From: JARFQH01 sp041299015
GTDB lineage: Bacteria > Desulfobacterota > Desulfobacteria > Desulfobacterales > SG8-13
Direction of reading: 5' to 3'
Assembly: GCA_041299015.1 (NCBI GenBank)
Contig: JBFYWB010000109.1
Span: 1-64,000 of the forward strand
DNA: 64,000 nt
Of the stretch, positions 44,166 to 52,461 are shown piece after piece. Each line of letters opens with the position of its first letter. Positions within the stretch are counted from its first letter, which is position 1. Below the pieces are notes generated by a model. The model did no database searches. It saw nothing but the letters and a program-made list of their open reading frames with translations, and was not told the DNA's origin. Made by a program: the position numbers and the translations under genes.

Positions 44166-45242
44166 CTATAAATAGACGATCGCTGCGAGGCCCTTGCGTC
44201 GGCGCAGGGCTTCCAGCAGTCCGACGGTCCCGGTCATCATGTTGTCGCCCCAAGGCGCTCCGAACGTGATCGGCAGCTGTGACCTTTCAACAAGACGGCG
44301 CTTGGGGCCGGTGGCCAGGATGATGTCGACGGCATCGAACCCGATCCTGCGGCGCACATAGGCGCCGTGGCCGCCCTCCTTCAGGATGCCGGCGTGGGTC
44401 AATTCGCCGTCGGCCAGATCACGCAGCAGCGATTCCAGTCGGTTCAGCGTGATGTCGCGGGTGTGATATTCGAAAAAACCGGCCAACTCACCGCCGGAGA
44501 GCGCCGCCCCGACCGTGTGAGATGTGGCGATGTCGAGAACCAGGACGTTTTGCATGGAACCGGCCAGCGCATCGACGGAGGCGCCGAGAATGGCCGCCAT
44601 GCCGCTGTCCATGACAAACACCTCGGCGGTCGGCAGTCTGGCGGCGCTGGCCGCAATCGACCGCAGTCGATTGAGCGTTACGGGCACATCGGATCCGCTA
44701 TAGAGCAGGGTTTCGGGCAATGGTTCGCGGTCCAGAGCCCTACAGCTCATCTCGTGCCGGTAGGCCAGGTGGGAGGTTCCCGGCGGCGGAACGCCATGGT
44801 CCTGGGCGCAGACGGCAACGGCCTCGAATTCGAACGGTACGCCGAATGACGTGACGATCTGCCGGAGTCTCTCGGTCTCCAGGTCTTCGAGGATCAAATG
44901 GGTGTGCCGAGGGTGCCGCGCCATTTCTTCGGCTGCGGCATCATCGACCACTCGGATCCCCCAACCGCGCAGGTGCTCCAGCCTGTGGCTCAGGGTGGCC
45001 GCCGCGGCGGTCGACATCACGACCTGCGCCTGCCCAGCCCGTTCCCGCAGCACCTCGGTGATTGGACCGCCGCCCATTTCAGTGCCCGTCACCAGCAGGT
45101 CACCGGGCAGAGCCGCCGCCCTTTGGGCCACCGTCTGCACCGGTGACCTGACGACCGCCTTGTAGTGCTGAGACGAGTCACTGTCATAATAAAGGATGTC
45201 CATGGTTCCCGCGCCGATGTCTACCATCAAAAAACGGCTCAT
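44166..45242 (-). CDS. DUF1786 protein (ASKHA-like)
   Basis: A 358-residue soluble protein whose start LMVDIGAGTMDILYYDSDS resembles the phosphate-1 loop of actin/Hsp70/hexokinase-like ATPases, and whose later VLVLDIATSHTVGAALSGGE looks like a second phosphate loop. This arrangement matches DUF1786, common in archaea and anaerobic Desulfobacterota and sometimes linked to methanogenesis or radical-enzyme maturation, but with no established reaction. It lies 45 bases downstream of the beta-CASP gene on the same strand, so the two may form a unit. GGGAGACTCGAAAG precedes the ATG. Confidence 0.75.
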   Translation of the reverse strand: MSRFLMVDIGAGTMDILYYDSDSSQHYKAVVRSPVQTVAQRAAALPGDLLVTGTEMGGGPITEVLRERAGQAQVVMSTAAAATLSHRLEHLRGWGIRVVDDAAAEEMARHPRHTHLILEDLETERLRQIVTSFGVPFEFEAVAVCAQDHGVPPPGTSHLAYRHEMSCRALDREPLPETLLYSGSDVPVTLNRLRSIAASAARLPTAEVFVMDSGMAAILGASVDALAGSMQNVLVLDIATSHTVGAALSGGELAGFFEYHTRDITLNRLESLLRDLADGELTHAGILKEGGHGAYVRRRIGFDAVDIILATGPKRRLVERSQLPITFGAPWGDNMMTGTVGLLEALRRRKGLAAIVYL

Positions 45243-45287
45243 CTTTCGAGTCTCCCTGCAATGCGGCTTGGACGCGTCTACATATGC

Positions 45288-46865
45288 CTACAGCCGGATG
45301 GATTCGCCTCTTTTGGGGACCAGTGCCGAAAAGCCGGCCTGCCGCAGATGGCCGGCAAATGCCAGGGCCTGGTCCTCCTCCCCGTGTACCACGGCAATAC
45401 GCTTGATGTTCAGATTCGACTCCTTGATGAACCGCAAAAGCTCCTGCTTGTCGCCATGGGCGCTGAATCCGTTTAGACACACCACCCGTGCCTGCAATGG
45501 ATAAGTTTTGTTGAGGATCTTCAGTATCGGCGGCGGTCCGCTTCTGCCCAACCGTTCGTAAGCCCTGCCTTCATCGATGATCCGCCGACCCAGGGTGTTT
45601 TGGGCCATGAAACCGACGATCAGAATCGTGTTTTTTTCGTCGTGGATTTTATGACGCAGGTGATGCAGGATCCGGCCGGCTTCACACATGCCGGAAGCGG
45701 CCAGAACGATGTGCGGTTTTTTTTCGCGGTTGATCTGCATCGACTCCGCCACCGAGGTGACGAAATGGACCTGATCGAAGGAGAAGGGGTTCTTGCTGTT
45801 TTTAAGAAAAACTTCCTGGGCATTGCGATCGTACACCTCGGGATGCTCGCCGAAAACCCGCGTGATGTTAACGGCCAGCGGACTGTCCACATATATCGGC
45901 ACGCGCGGCACGGCATTCTCGTCGTAGAGTTCGTGAAGCACGTACAACAGTTCCTGGGTGCGGCCGAAGGCAAACGCCGGGATCAGCACCGTTCCCCGGC
46001 GGCCGTGAGTCTTGACCAGGATCTCCTGGAGCTTCGGTTTGAGCGCCTCGACCGGCTCGTGCGCGCGGTCTCCGTATGTGCTCTCCATAATCAGCAAGTC
46101 CACGTTGCGGTCCTGTTCCTCGAAGTTCAAGGTCGGATTGCGGATGATCGGCTTGTCGAAACGTCCGAGGTCGCCGGTGTAGCAGACGGTGAACGGGCGA
46201 GCGTCCGTCTCGATCCGGATCATGCTGATGGCCGAGCCCAGAATGTGCCCAGCGTCGTAGAACGAGCAGGTCATGTTGCTCCCGACCGCCACTTTGTAGC
46301 GGTAGGGGTAGCCGTCGAAATTGGCCAGTGCGTTTTGAGCGTCGGTGCTCGTGTAGAGCGGTTGAATTTTTTCCAGATTCAGCCGGTCGATGAAGTCGTT
46401 GATCACAGCGGCGTCGAGTTCGTGACGGCTTTTCTTGAGTATTTTTTTCAAGTCGGCGAGCCGGCTGCCGACGTTCATTTTTTTGCGTTCCGAGGGTTTC
46501 ATCTGGTTGAGGGCGGCCCGCGCGGTTTTGTAGTTCAGGTAATCGGCGTCTGACTCCTGGATGTGGGCCGAGTCCGGCAGCAGGTAGGCACTGGCCGCGG
46601 CGGTTGCCCGCGTGCAGACCACGCGCCCTTTGAACCCGTCTTTTACCAGCAGCGGAATTCGTCCGGAGTGGTCGATGTGCGCGTGCGAGAGCACCACATT
46701 GGTAATGATCTGCGGATCGAAGGGGAGCACCCTGTTCTTGGCCTCGCTTTCTTTTCTGCGGCCTTGAAACATTCCGCAGTCCAGGATAACCCGATCCGTT
46801 GCGGTGGTCAACAGGTGTAGGGAACCGGTGACCTCCCGTACGGCCCCGTGAAACGTAACATCCAT
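45288..46865 (-). CDS. Beta-CASP metallo-beta-lactamase RNase (YsnB/CPSF-like)
   Basis: A 525-residue MBL/beta-CASP protein of the mRNA 3'-end/RNA-processing group. The zinc site is LSHAHIDHSGRIPLL (His61, His63, Asp65, His66); then DAGHILGSAIS, ESTYGDRAHE, and the beta-CASP motifs SGMCEAGRILHHL and VCLNGFSAHGDKQEL. Such enzymes process or decay RNA, or act on DNA in some cases; the target is unknown. I start at the ATG at 46863-46865, preceded by AAAGGAGG; a longer frame adds a 56-residue leader without a site. DUF1786 follows in the same direction. Confidence 0.88.
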   Translation of the reverse strand: MDVTFHGAVREVTGSLHLLTTATDRVILDCGMFQGRRKESEAKNRVLPFDPQIITNVVLSHAHIDHSGRIPLLVKDGFKGRVVCTRATAAASAYLLPDSAHIQESDADYLNYKTARAALNQMKPSERKKMNVGSRLADLKKILKKSRHELDAAVINDFIDRLNLEKIQPLYTSTDAQNALANFDGYPYRYKVAVGSNMTCSFYDAGHILGSAISMIRIETDARPFTVCYTGDLGRFDKPIIRNPTLNFEEQDRNVDLLIMESTYGDRAHEPVEALKPKLQEILVKTHGRRGTVLIPAFAFGRTQELLYVLHELYDENAVPRVPIYVDSPLAVNITRVFGEHPEVYDRNAQEVFLKNSKNPFSFDQVHFVTSVAESMQINREKKPHIVLAASGMCEAGRILHHLRHKIHDEKNTILIVGFMAQNTLGRRIIDEGRAYERLGRSGPPPILKILNKTYPLQARVVCLNGFSAHGDKQELLRFIKESNLNIKRIAVVHGEEDQALAFAGHLRQAGFSALVPKRGESIRL

Positions 46866-46987
46866 TGTCGCCTCCTTTCGGCAGTATCGGACGGTGGTGA
46901 TCTTGCGGCGGCGAGTTTTTTCCCGGCCGACCATCAAAGGACTAGAAATCAAATATAGCCCACGCCGACCGTTTTGAAAAGGTAGGC

Positions 46988-47016
46988 TTGATTCAGCGCG
47001 AAAAATCGTGTAAAAT
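46988..47016 (+). promoter_or_regulatory. Promoter for the DUF4388/DUF1566 gene
   Basis: TTGATT (46988-46993), a 17-base spacer and TAAAAT (47011-47016), about 80 bases before the ATG at 47099. Both boxes are close to consensus. Confidence 0.6.
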
Positions 47017-47098
47017 TTAAACCTTAAAGGCACTTCCCGCGTTTCGGCCGCAGGGACAGTTCGGCTTTGCAGAGCTTTGCAGAGGAGATGTCGGCGTC

Positions 47099-49540
47099 AT
47101 GACCGATCAGACAACCACCACAGGAACCGGCAGCACCAGCAGGGAGATGACCGATCTGTTGATCGGTCTCAATGTCACCAGGGATTTCCTGGCGCTCGTG
47201 GAGCTGCTGGACACCCTGCCCAATCTGCAGAAAACCCCTTACAACGTTACCCGTAGCCTCTATCAGGCGGTGTCTCAAGGCCGTGACATCGCAACCCTCG
47301 GCATGCAGCTGGAAGGCTTCTTCGGTCCCGCCAAAAAACCGCCCGGCAAACCGATGCCGGTTAAACTGCGGTTCAACGCGACGCTTAAGTTCCTCAACGG
47401 TATCCGCGAGGAGCAGGCTCTCTATCTGCGCAAGGCCGGCCGTGGCTATTATTACGGCGCCCTGTGGCCCTGGCAAAAAATACCGGGCAATATCACCGTG
47501 CATCTCGGTTACTGCGCCAACAAGATGAGCGGCAGGGATGTCGAAAATTTCCAACAGCTCATCAAAACCAAAATCCTGAACGAAAAAGTTTTCGCGGCCC
47601 TTTCCGACCGTGACGGCGGCATGGTTCAGGGTATCAGTCTGCCTTCTTTTTTGCACATGGCTCAGTTCGAGAAGCTCACCTGCACCGTCGCCATCAGCAC
47701 GAGCGGGGCGACGGGCTATCTTCATTTGCGCGACGGTGAACTGATCGCCGCCGAGTCCGGCCGAATGAAAAACAAGGCCGCGGCGTACGAGATCATCAGC
47801 TGGGACTCTTCTGAAATTGTCCTGCAGGATGCGCTCGGTCAAAGCAAGAACGAGATCAATCAGCCGCTGATGGAGATACTCACGGAAGCCCTGCGGCTGC
47901 GGAACGAAAAAAAAGGCAAAAATATGGTGGCGCCGGCCGCGGCGGCATCGGTGCTCAACATCCAAGCCACCGACCGCTACAAACCCCTGCGGGAGGCGCA
48001 GCAGAAATCGAAAAGTCGGTCGCTGAAAATTGTGGCCGTTGCGCTGCTCGGCGTGTTGCTGCTGGCGACGGTCGCCACCTACGGGACCCGTTACCTCAAC
48101 GCGCGACGGCTTTCAAAAGAATACCATGCCATCCTCGATCGGGTCAGTGCCATCGAGGACCCCGACGGCCAGAAAGTTTTGCTCCAGAACTTCATCGATT
48201 CGCACTCCGAAAGCGGATACCACGCAGCGGCCAGGGAAAAGATCCGCGAAATCAATCAAGCGGCCGAGCTGCGCAGTTATGAACACGTGACCGCCGAGGT
48301 GCAGAAGCTTCCCCTGGACGCTCACTATGAAGCTGTGGCCACAGCCCTCTACCATCAGTATCTCGAAGAACATCCCGACGGCTCGCACGCCGGCGAAATT
48401 CAACTGAAGCTCTCCGAGATACCGAACCTGATCGACGATGTCGATTACGCCCGCCTTAAGGATGCAGCCGGTCTCGACTCCAAGAATCGTATCGAGGCCT
48501 ACCTCGGGTACCTGTTGAAACATCCCCGCGGTCGGCACCGCACCCCGGTCGAAGCCCTGGTGGCCGATATGAGCGAGGAGTACTACGGCCATCTCATGAA
48601 AACCCTGCCGCAATGCGACCAGACCGGCAATTGGGGCAAGTGTATTCTGCTTTGCGACAACTTTCTCGGCTATTTTCAGAAAAATTATCGCACCGCCGAA
48701 ATCGAGAACCTGAAGGCCGTGATGGCGGACAAACGCGATGCCGCGGAATTGATGGAGACCGTGCAGCGGCTCGGGAGCAAGTTTGAATCGGCTAAAATGG
48801 TTCTAACGGCCTATCTTGAAAAAAAACCCGATTCGACTCAGGCGGCCCGGATCAGAGACGACATTGCCCGCCTCGACCGCAACCTCAGGGAGAGCCGCGA
48901 GTGGCAGGCGGCGGCCATTTATACTCAGGACAGCCGGCACAGCTTGTCCGACAGAATCGCCTACATCGGAGAATACTTGCGCCTGAATCCATCCGGAAGG
49001 TTCGATAAGAGCGCACGCTTGCTGCTGGCCCAGCTCCAGAATGAAAACCGAACGCTCTACCAAAACCGCATCGAAGAACAGCTCAGACAGCAGCAGACGG
49101 AACTGGCCCGGGAAAAAAACCGGATTCAAGCCGAAAAGAGGAAAATCGCTGCTCAGCTCCGTCAGTCCGGCAACCGATACGTCGTCAACGACAGCGACAC
49201 CTTTACCGACACCAAGACCGGGCTGACCTGGAGCCTGCTCGACTCAAGCACCGACCTTGCTGAATGCCAGGATTTCAACGCCGCACGCGCTTACGTCAGC
49301 GCGTTGTCCGCCGGCGGGTATCGTGACTGGCGTCTGCCATTCGGCAGCGAGCTGGCCGAACTCTACAAGACGCCGCCCTATTTTCCCGGTCAGAGCGCCA
49401 CCTGGTACTGGACCGCGGAAGTGTTTGCAAAGGGCTACAAGAAGGAAGCCCTGATCGTGACCTCGAACCGGGAAGACGGTTTCAAGCGACTGCACTACGA
49501 CCTCTATGCCTGTGGAGCGGTTCGCGCCGTGCGCCCCTGA
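47099..49540 (+). CDS. Large membrane protein: DUF4388, helical repeats, coiled coil, DUF1566
   Basis: An 813-residue protein. About 17-150 is an N-terminal region I do not recognise; about 175-270 is a DUF4388/PATAN-like domain (SLPSFLHMAQFEKLTCTVAI, GYLHLRDGELIAAES), found mainly in signalling proteins of this phylum. One membrane helix at about 309-327 follows. Then comes a long helical region with loosely repeating units of TPR-like form (about 335-655), a charged coiled coil (about 655-692), and a C-terminal DUF1566 (Lcl_C) lectin-like domain, about 697-811 (DTKTGLTWSLLD, GYRDWRLPFGSELAEL). The DUF4388 end is cytoplasmic and the lectin-like end periplasmic if topology is as predicted. 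Function unknown; a sensor or scaffold linking inside and outside is inferred. Monocistronic. Confidence 0.78.
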   Translation: MTDQTTTTGTGSTSREMTDLLIGLNVTRDFLALVELLDTLPNLQKTPYNVTRSLYQAVSQGRDIATLGMQLEGFFGPAKKPPGKPMPVKLRFNATLKFLNGIREEQALYLRKAGRGYYYGALWPWQKIPGNITVHLGYCANKMSGRDVENFQQLIKTKILNEKVFAALSDRDGGMVQGISLPSFLHMAQFEKLTCTVAISTSGATGYLHLRDGELIAAESGRMKNKAAAYEIISWDSSEIVLQDALGQSKNEINQPLMEILTEALRLRNEKKGKNMVAPAAAASVLNIQATDRYKPLREAQQKSKSRSLKIVAVALLGVLLLATVATYGTRYLNARRLSKEYHAILDRVSAIEDPDGQKVLLQNFIDSHSESGYHAAAREKIREINQAAELRSYEHVTAEVQKLPLDAHYEAVATALYHQYLEEHPDGSHAGEIQLKLSEIPNLIDDVDYARLKDAAGLDSKNRIEAYLGYLLKHPRGRHRTPVEALVADMSEEYYGHLMKTLPQCDQTGNWGKCILLCDNFLGYFQKNYRTAEIENLKAVMADKRDAAELMETVQRLGSKFESAKMVLTAYLEKKPDSTQAARIRDDIARLDRNLRESREWQAAAIYTQDSRHSLSDRIAYIGEYLRLNPSGRFDKSARLLLAQLQNENRTLYQNRIEEQLRQQQTELAREKNRIQAEKRKIAAQLRQSGNRYVVNDSDTFTDTKTGLTWSLLDSSTDLAECQDFNAARAYVSALSAGGYRDWRLPFGSELAELYKTPPYFPGQSATWYWTAEVFAKGYKKEALIVTSNREDGFKRLHYDLYACGAVRAVRP

Positions 49541-49605
49541 GCCGTGCGCGTCCCCGTGCGGTATCCGCTCCGATAACAAGGCAACGCCGCAATCATCCAA
49601 CGGTA

Positions 49606-50133
49606 TCAGCGCAGGCCGCGCAGCCGTTCCAGACGGCCGGTTATTTCGGTGATGCGGATGCCGTATTTTTCATCCTTGACCAAAACCAGCCCCCGGGCGA
49701 TCAGTTTGTTGTTGGCCAGTATGTCCACCGGCTCGCCTTCCAGGCCAGACAGCGGCACCGCCGACCCGGGTCCCAATTCGAGCAGTTCGCGAATCGGCAT
49801 TTTCGTTCGTCCGAGCTCGACGGTAATTTCCAGCGGAATGTCGAGAATGACGTCGAGGTTTGACCCGTCGCCCAGGCGCGGGGTCTCCGGTTTGTCCGCA
49901 CCGCTTGACCGGCCGTCGCCGGCGGTATCGCTCGGCGTCCTTTTTTCGCCCTCCTTTTGACCGCCGCCGTCACCGGGGCCGATGCGGCTATCGCTTGAGG
50001 GCAGCGCCGTCTCGGCTGAACGACCCTCGGAAATGATCTTTTCTGCGGGCGGGTTGCTGTCAGATTTATTTTCCATCGACGTATCCAGCTGGTGGCCATC
50101 GGGTTTGATGAGGCGTTGATTGATTGCCGACAC
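49606..50133 (-). CDS. fliN: FliN-type flagellar switch protein
   Basis: A 175-residue protein. The last 85 residues are a SpoA domain typical of FliN: LDVILDIPLEITVELGRTKM, IRELLELGPGSAVPLSGLEG, EPVDILANNKLIARGLVLV and YGIRITEI. The first 90 are low-complexity Gly/Ser/Glu/Lys. FliN forms the lower C-ring and binds CheY-P. It is 12 bases downstream of acuI, far from other flagellar genes, so it is an orphan copy here. The start is a GTG with no good ribosome binding site; translation may be coupled to acuI, or begin at the ATG at 50076. Confidence 0.83.
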   Translation of the reverse strand: MSAINQRLIKPDGHQLDTSMENKSDSNPPAEKIISEGRSAETALPSSDSRIGPGDGGGQKEGEKRTPSDTAGDGRSSGADKPETPRLGDGSNLDVILDIPLEITVELGRTKMPIRELLELGPGSAVPLSGLEGEPVDILANNKLIARGLVLVKDEKYGIRITEITGRLERLRGLR

Positions 50134-50145
50134 CGGTGTTTCTGC

Positions 50146-51147
50146 TCAACCGGCCAGATCGATCACCACTCTGCCGCTCAGCTGTCCCTTGAGGATCGTC
50201 TCGATCAATGGGTCTAGCTCTTCGAGGGTAACGGTTTTGCTCAGGTCGGCGAGGCGTTCGGGCTTCCAGTCGGTGGCGAGCTTTTGCCAGATCCTCAGAC
50301 GAAGATCCATCGGGCAGTCGACCGAATCGATGCCCAGCAGGTTGACACTGCGCAGAATAAACGGAAAGACCGTTGTTTTCAATTCAGGAGACGCGACCAG
50401 ACCACAGCAGGCTACGGATCCGCTGTACTGGGTCGCTTTGATGGCCGTGGCCAGAATATCGCCGCCGACCGTGTCGACGACTCCCGCCCAACGGCCTTTC
50501 AGCAAAGGCCGGCCGGATGTGTCGGTCGCTTCTGCGCGGCTGATCACCTCGTCGGCCCCCAGGCTCTCGAGAAACGATTTGCGGTCGGCTTTTCCGCTGA
50601 CGGCCGCGACGCGAAAGCCGATCTTTGCAAGGATCGAAACGGCCAGGCTGCCGACCCCGCCCGTGGCGCCGGTGACCAGAACAGCGCCCGGTTGTGCCGC
50701 GAGGCCGTGCTCGATGAGTTTCCAAATCGATAGAGCGGCCGTGAATCCGGCGGTCCCGTAGATCATGCTTTCCTTCAGACTAAGGGATTCCGGACACGGA
50801 ACGACCCAGCCTGACGGCACGCGGATGAACCCGGAAAAACCGCCGGAAGTGTTCATCCCGAGGTCATAGCCGGTGACGATGACCGCATCGCCCGGTTTGA
50901 ATTGCGGGCTTCGACTCTCTGCCACGCTTCCGGCTGCATCAATGCCGGGGGTGTGCGGAAAGTTTCTGGTGACGCCCCGGTTGCCGGTAGCCGAAAGCGC
51001 ATCTTTGTAGTTAAGCGATGAGTAACGGACCTTGATCAGGACATCCCCATCGGGCAGGGTATCGCTGGACTTGCGCACAATACGACGGGTAAATGTCTTG
51101 TCCCCTTTTTCCTCCACGACCATTGCCTTGAAATCTGAAACTGTCAC
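50146..51147 (-). CDS. acuI: AcuI/YhdH-type acrylyl-CoA reductase or quinone oxidoreductase
   Basis: A 333-residue medium-chain dehydrogenase/reductase that reduces acrylyl-CoA with NADPH in the best-studied members. Typical sequences: SSLNYKDALSATGNRGVTRN, HTPGIDAAGSVAESR, the nucleotide loop VLVTGATGGVGSLAVSIL and SFLESLGADEVISR. I start at the GTG at 51145-51147, with AGGAAGGAGG right upstream; a TTG 18 bases earlier is worse. It would fit propionyl/acrylyl-CoA detoxification. The gene diverges from the RHH-PilZ gene. Confidence 0.88.
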   Translation of the reverse strand: MTVSDFKAMVVEEKGDKTFTRRIVRKSSDTLPDGDVLIKVRYSSLNYKDALSATGNRGVTRNFPHTPGIDAAGSVAESRSPQFKPGDAVIVTGYDLGMNTSGGFSGFIRVPSGWVVPCPESLSLKESMIYGTAGFTAALSIWKLIEHGLAAQPGAVLVTGATGGVGSLAVSILAKIGFRVAAVSGKADRKSFLESLGADEVISRAEATDTSGRPLLKGRWAGVVDTVGGDILATAIKATQYSGSVACCGLVASPELKTTVFPFILRSVNLLGIDSVDCPMDLRLRIWQKLATDWKPERLADLSKTVTLEELDPLIETILKGQLSGRVVIDLAG

Positions 51148-51263
51148 GATGACCTCCTTCCTCAACGGGTTCTTTTTCCAAAAGGAATCACGGCGGTCCC
51201 CTCAGGTCAAGCACAACTTGAACTTGCTCCGCAGGCGGCGTTTTCGGGCGTGAATAATATCCG

Positions 51264-51292
51264 TTGACATTGTAATACAATATTTATACAAT
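51264..51292 (+). promoter_or_regulatory. Strong promoter with an embedded palindrome for the RHH-PilZ gene
   Basis: TTGACA (51264-51269), exactly 17 bases, and TACAAT (51287-51292). The spacer holds a perfect inverted repeat ATTGTA-A-TACAAT (51269-51281), and the -10 repeats the half-site TACAAT. Transcription would begin at or next to the ATG at 51299, so the mRNA would be nearly leaderless. Confidence 0.68.
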
Positions 51293-51298
51293 AAGAAT

Positions 51299-51799
51299 AT
51301 GAAAAAAGACATCGTTTACAGCATTCGAATGAGTATTCTCGTCCGCGAGGCACTCAAGCGGGCTGCCAAGAAGGAAAGGCGCACGGTGGCCTCCCTGTTG
51401 GACAAGATCATTCTCGACTACCTCGAGGCGCAGCGTTATCTGCTGCCGCATGAAACCGGTTCCGACCGCCGGGGACATCAGCGCAGCAAGATAACCCTTC
51501 CGGCCACCACGACCATGGAAATCGACGGGCACAGGGATTCATTTGCTTGCGTCATAACCGACATCGCCATGGGGGGTGTTTTTGTCACCTATCCGAAAGG
51601 GTCGAAAATCAAAGAGGCCTTTCTGCGGGAACTGGATCGCTTCAACCTTTCTTTCAAGCTTCCCCAAACCGGTGAACAGCTCGATTTTCAATGCGATGCC
51701 CGCCGCATGGTGGAGGTGGACGGCGAGATCCAGGTCGGTGCAATCCTGAATGATCCGGCAGAAACAGACCTGAACAAGCTCAAGACCTACCTGATTTAG
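51299..51799 (+). CDS. RHH-PilZ fusion protein
   Basis: A 166-residue protein joining an N-terminal ribbon-helix-helix-like DNA-binding region (about 4-45, DIVYSIRMSILVREALKRAA then SLLDKIILDYL) to a PilZ domain (about 57-160). The c-di-GMP motif RxxxR appears as RGHQR (59-63), and the D/N-x-S-x-x-G motif as DIAMGG (Ala in place of Ser). The combination suggests a c-di-GMP-responsive transcription factor, most simply an autorepressor of its own promoter. The ATG lies at the expected transcription start; a later ATG (51329) would remove half of the DNA-binding part. Confidence 0.78.
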   Translation: MKKDIVYSIRMSILVREALKRAAKKERRTVASLLDKIILDYLEAQRYLLPHETGSDRRGHQRSKITLPATTTMEIDGHRDSFACVITDIAMGGVFVTYPKGSKIKEAFLRELDRFNLSFKLPQTGEQLDFQCDARRMVEVDGEIQVGAILNDPAETDLNKLKTYLI

Positions 51800-51866
51800 T
51801 CCATCGACACCAGGCGTCCGTCCGAGGGGTGGACCGCGACGCATTCTCTGACGGTTTTACAGCCAA

Positions 51867-52445
51867 TCAAACCGTAAATGGTTTTGCGAAGTCGACCAGG
51901 TCAGGAAAGAAGATCCGGAAATTCCGTTCGAGCTGCCGGTAATTTTTCCTGATGTCCCCGATCGATTCGGCAAGGCTGTTTTCGCGACGAATTCGTCGGG
52001 CGATCCGGCGAAGGGTGATGTCGACGCCGTCCAGGGTCCCGTAACAGCCCAGCCAGTTTTGCCGCACCATTTGAGGCAGCACCGCCTGCAGTCGGGCGGG
52101 GAGGATGTCGTGGTAGCGCTGCAGCGCAGCGTAGACCCGCGTAATGAATTCGGCAAGGTCGCCGTCCGTGTAAACAGACCAGTGCTTGGACAGAAAGTGG
52201 TCGTAGCAGATATCCAGGATGACGCCGGCGTAGCGGCGACGCTGCGGGCTGAACAGGCCGCGGCTGGCTCGGCTCAGCGCATGGCTGTCGGCAAAAGCAT
52301 CGACACGCCGGTGAAAAAGAATACCGCCGGTGATCCGGTGGGTGAAAAGATCGTCAACCGATCCTTTGACGAAATCGCCCATGATGCTGCCGATCAGAAA
52401 TTCATCTGCAGGCCCTGCAATAAACGCATGCGCAAGATAGTTCAT
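51867..52445 (-). CDS. AcpH-like acyl-carrier-protein phosphodiesterase
   Basis: A 192-residue DUF479/AcpH protein, which removes the phosphopantetheine group from holo-ACP. Hallmarks: MNYLAHAFIAGPADEFLIGS, MGDFVKGSVDD and GGILFHRRVDAFADSHALS, with the histidine-aspartate pattern of this HD-related fold, and YDHFLSKHW. The ATG at 52443-52445 has GAGGATGATT upstream at a wide spacing; a longer frame runs into aceA and is not credible. It follows aceA by 16 bases and may be cotranscribed with it. Confidence 0.85.
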   Translation of the reverse strand: MNYLAHAFIAGPADEFLIGSIMGDFVKGSVDDLFTHRITGGILFHRRVDAFADSHALSRASRGLFSPQRRRYAGVILDICYDHFLSKHWSVYTDGDLAEFITRVYAALQRYHDILPARLQAVLPQMVRQNWLGCYGTLDGVDITLRRIARRIRRENSLAESIGDIRKNYRQLERNFRIFFPDLVDFAKPFTV

Positions 52446-52461
52446 CGGGTTTAAATCATCC

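Noticed and set aside
51299..51799. A toxin-antitoxin pair with the RHH protein as antitoxin
   Set aside because: No toxin gene follows within 60 bases, and the C-terminal domain is PilZ-like.
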